DNA from: an uncultured Coriobacteriaceae bacterium
GTDB lineage: Bacteria > Actinomycetota > Coriobacteriia > Coriobacteriales > Eggerthellaceae
NCBI GenBank assembly: GCA_946623915.1
Contig: CAMORQ010000109.1
Location: 1-6,702, forward strand
DNA: 6,702 bases
Reading direction: 5' to 3'
In this document: piece after piece, positions 5,115 to 6,702 of the stretch
How the letters are laid out: each line of letters opens with the position of its first letter
Numbering within the stretch: position 1 is the stretch's first letter
The notes under the pieces: model-generated
The model's input: only the letters and a program-made list of their open reading frames with translations
What the model was told of the DNA's origin: nothing
Databases searched by the model: none
Position numbers and translations under genes: made by a program

Positions 5115-5191
5115 GCGAGGGCGAAGGCGGGTGCAGGATGGCGAGGGCGAAGGCGGGCAGAAAGCGGCGCTGGACGGCAAGGGCGAAGGAG
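5115..5191. repeat. Degenerate GGGCGAAGGCGGG repeat, three copies
   Basis: GCGAGGGCGAAGGCGGG occurs exactly at 5115-5131 and 5141-5157, with a third, altered copy (GCAAGGGCGAAGGAG) at 5177-5191. Spacing is 26 and 36 bases. It directly follows the 37-bp array. An open frame that starts in this block at 5138 and continues into the DUF3793 gene is explained by chance, as residues encoded here are Arg/Ala-rich and unrelated to the family. Confidence 0.7.
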
Positions 5192-5222
5192 TCGATACCC
5201 GGACGCTTTCGCAGTAGCAGCC

Positions 5223-5251
5223 TTGCAAGTGAACGAATGTTAGGCTATCCT
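5223..5251 (+). promoter_or_regulatory. Candidate promoter of the DUF3793 gene
   Basis: TTGCAA (5223-5228) and TATCCT (5246-5251) are separated by 17 bases, each matching the sigma-70 consensus at four of six positions. The -10 box lies inside the palindrome described next. Initiation near 5258 would leave a leader of about 115 bases. Confidence 0.45.
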
Positions 5252-5254
5252 AAC
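5239..5254. promoter_or_regulatory. Palindromic operator candidate over the -10 box (DtxR/MntR-like half-sites)
   Basis: GTTAGGCTATCCTAAC pairs at seven of eight positions about its centre. The half-site TTAGG/CCTAA is the kind bound by DtxR, IdeR and MntR metal regulators, although the classical IdeR/DtxR box is 19 bases with wider half-site spacing, so this is not a direct match. Covering the probable -10 box fits repression. Iron- or manganese-dependent control of the DUF3793 gene is an inference. Confidence 0.5.
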
Positions 5255-5299
5255 TCATACCTTCCGCAGGGTGTTGGCGACAACAGCATGCGGCCTCGG

Positions 5300-5334
5300 A
5301 AGGAACAGCGCGGCTCTGAAAGGAACAGCGCGGC
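5300..5334 (+). repeat. Exact 15-bp direct repeat in the DUF3793 leader
   Basis: AAGGAACAGCGCGGC occurs at 5300-5314 and 5320-5334, period 20. Each copy contains AAGGA, which resembles a ribosome-binding site, but no family-like start codon follows at the right distance. Confidence 0.65.
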
Positions 5335-5374
5335 CCCGGGAGGGGCGGCAACGACCGATAGGATCACATTCAGT

Positions 5375-6082
5375 ATGGGCCCTACCCTGCATAAAGAGAT
5401 ACACGAGCTTACTCGTTCAGTCGAAGCGTATGCTTCGCTTGAACAAGACCTGGTGCGCTATGCTTCCCCCGTATTTGCAGGTATCCGTCCCGCCGCCATG
5501 TTTTCTTGCCCCATCACATGCAAAGACCCCGACCAGATACGAATCGCGCATCCGCAGGTTCTTCTCGAATCGGAATACGAGCATGCGCTTGAGAACTGCA
5601 GAGCACAAGTGGAGCCCTACGGTGTTCGCATCGAAGAACTCGCCCGACGCCAAACAAGCGCACTGCTGCTCGTCTGCCGGCCCAATCTGGTGCAAACGAC
5701 CCTTGCGCATCCGCCGACGACGCACAACCTTGCCGCACTGGGCTACAAGCCATCGGATGCGCGTGCATGCATCGAAGAACTGAGAGCGCGCATCCAGGCG
5801 TTCGACCGGATCGAACGCTCGCGCGACTTCTGGGATTTCCCTCATGAGGTCGGGTACTTCCTGGGCTATCCGCACGTCGATGTCGTCGCCTACACGCGAA
5901 ACCGCGGACGGGGATATTGCGCACATGGAACCTGGCAGGCCTACGGTTGCGCTCGGCGCATGGCAGCCATCGCGTCCATCTTTGCCTCTCATGAAGCGTG
6001 CACGAATGCGTACTGGAAGCTCTATTTGGAAGGTGCGAGCTTGGGCAGCCTGGCAGCCCTCTACGAGGTGTCGCGGGTTTAA
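5375..6082 (+). CDS. DUF3793 family protein
   Basis: 235 residues from ATG 5375, with a weak AGGAT ten bases upstream. The frame is open back to 5138 with other ATGs at 5237 and 5288, but those precede or closely follow the predicted promoter and encode Arg/Ser-rich sequence from repeats; family members start about 30 residues before the first conserved block, as here. Conserved blocks are SPVFAGIRPAAMFS (31-44), a helical middle with LLESEYEHALENC (63-75), and the signature FPHEVGYFLGYPHVDVVAY (155-173) followed by G-x-x-x-H-G-x-WQAYG (180-191, from GYCAHGTWQAYG). Several cysteines (45, 49, 75, 101, 132, 182, 192, 209) are present, but no obvious metal-binding CxxC. It is predicted cytoplasmic. 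The family is of unknown function and common in anaerobes; I recall neighbours such as flavodoxins or iron-uptake genes, which none of the genes here show. The operator-like palindrome upstream nevertheless hints at metal control. Confidence 0.85.
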   Translation: MGPTLHKEIHELTRSVEAYASLEQDLVRYASPVFAGIRPAAMFSCPITCKDPDQIRIAHPQVLLESEYEHALENCRAQVEPYGVRIEELARRQTSALLLVCRPNLVQTTLAHPPTTHNLAALGYKPSDARACIEELRARIQAFDRIERSRDFWDFPHEVGYFLGYPHVDVVAYTRNRGRGYCAHGTWQAYGCARRMAAIASIFASHEACTNAYWKLYLEGASLGSLAALYEVSRV

Positions 6083-6199
6083 AGCCCTTCGTCGCGCACA
6101 TGAGAGATGGGACGCGAGACTGTCGTCGTGGCCCCTGCTGTCCAACAGCCCGCGTCCAACGTGACAAATGACAGTCGAACGACACACGTGTCGGTGAGG
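6083..6199. other. Convergent spacer with crossing inverted repeats
   Basis: Between two convergent stops there are three short stems: GGACGCG (6110-6116) with CGCGTCC (6151-6157), GACTGTC (6118-6124) with GACAGTC (6170-6176), and a small GCTGT/ACAGC hairpin (6137-6149). The first two cross, so they are either alternatives or a pseudoknot. No T-run marks a standard terminator, though the region may still end transcription from one side. Confidence 0.4.
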
Positions 6200-6702
6200 T
6201 TATGCGACCTCCAAGGTAAGCCAGGGCAACCCGAGATTTGAATCGTAGCGGCCCGACCCTCCTACGGCAGATAGGTAGTACACGCCCGGATCGGCAAATC
6301 GAACCGTCACGTAACCTTCGTCATCCGTGACCATCCCATCCAATGGAACCGGATGCACGTCCACGCCGTCGAACCCAACCAACTGTGCGCCCACTACATC
6401 GGAAAGAAGGTTTTGCTCGGCCCGGTCGCTGCGCTTCAGGGGCCCGCCGAAACCGAACATGAAGCCTTCGAGTTTGAGCTTGGCCTCTTCGCCAGCGGCC
6501 AAGTGCAGCTTTCGGACGCGCACGCCATCCCGCATAAAGTACGTGTAGTAATCCATTCCATAACTATTCTGAAATGCGAATACATCAATCTCGTCGCCGT
6601 CGTAAATGCACGCCTTGTCGAGCGGAAGGCCTTTGTACCCACGCGCTGAATACCCGCTTTCCAGATCGTAGGCATAGATTCCGTTAATCGTATACCCCGA
6701 AA
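6200..6702 (-). CDS. Probable cell-surface protein, C-terminal part, runs off right edge
   Basis: The minus-strand frame ends at TAA (6200-6202) and is open to the window edge, giving the last 166 residues. An internal Met (6554-6556) is not the start: the frame continues upstream as sensible sequence (GIYAYDLESGYSARGYKGLP, then DKACIYDGDEIDVFAFQNSYGMDYYTYF). The segment is rich in Gly, Asp, Tyr and aromatic-hydrophobic alternation, as in beta-sandwich, Ig-like domains of secreted proteins. The end, VTDDEGYVTVRFADPGVYYLSA followed by a Gly/Ser loop and PWLTLEVA, resembles the terminal strand pattern of surface proteins I recall from Eggerthellaceae, often with DUF4430-like modules. No LPxTG motif or C-terminal membrane anchor is present, so attachment, if any, must be through the unseen N-terminal part. 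Function is unknown. Confidence 0.65.
   Translation of the reverse strand, partial: SGYTINGIYAYDLESGYSARGYKGLPLDKACIYDGDEIDVFAFQNSYGMDYYTYFMRDGVRVRKLHLAAGEEAKLKLEGFMFGFGGPLKRSDRAEQNLLSDVVGAQLVGFDGVDVHPVPLDGMVTDDEGYVTVRFADPGVYYLSAVGGSGRYDSNLGLPWLTLEVA

Noticed and set aside
5239..5254. Classical IdeR/DtxR box
   Set aside because: The half-sites match, but their spacing is shorter than in the 19-base consensus, so only a general resemblance to the wider regulator family is claimed.
5138..5374. N-terminal extension of the DUF3793 protein from 5138, 5237 or 5288
   Set aside because: The segment comes from repeats and the promoter/operator region, and the family does not have such an extension.

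Overview
The window is GC-rich and looks like a chromosomal segment of a gut-associated actinobacterium of the Coriobacteriia, probably Eggerthellaceae. This rests on the GC-rich codon use, a hypothetical protein of a type I recall from that group, and the style of the surface protein at the right edge. No taxonomic search was possible. There are seven protein genes (two cut by the window edges), no tRNA or rRNA, and no mobile element.

Layout, left to right. (1) The 5' part of a YdcF/DUF218 membrane protein on the minus strand (2-481). (2) A 455-base divergent intergenic region with a degenerate ~36-bp tandem repeat (525-737) and an AT-rich patch carrying a perfect 16-bp inverted repeat (795-810 / 854-869). 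(3) A 396-residue hypothetical protein on the plus strand (937-2127) with a degenerate nuclease-like core. (4) About 400 bases of GC-rich low-complexity and repeat DNA, then an extended -10 promoter and a preQ1-I riboswitch (2615-2650). (5) A two-gene unit: a VUT/YhhQ-type queuosine-precursor transporter (2662-3459), then a short-chain dehydrogenase (3470-4126) whose ribosome-binding site overlaps the transporter stop codon. (6) A convergent spacer with a long hairpin and 23-bp repeats, then a GNAT acetyltransferase on the minus strand (4300-4845). (7) A repeat-rich divergent spacer (4846-5374) with a 37-bp tandem repeat and a palindrome resembling a DtxR/MntR-family operator over a likely -10 box. 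(8) A DUF3793 protein (5375-6082). (9) The C-terminal part of a probable secreted or cell-surface protein on the minus strand (6200-6702).

The best-supported regulatory system is the preQ1 module. The riboswitch pseudoknot takes in the start of the Shine-Dalgarno sequence of the transporter, so import of a 7-deazaguanine precursor should be shut off at translation when preQ1 is plentiful. The dehydrogenase sits under the same control by translational coupling; I know of no queuosine-salvage role for such an enzyme, so it is the most interesting functional unknown here. The other genes appear to be independent units separated by decaying tandem repeats, which fill most of the long intergenic gaps.
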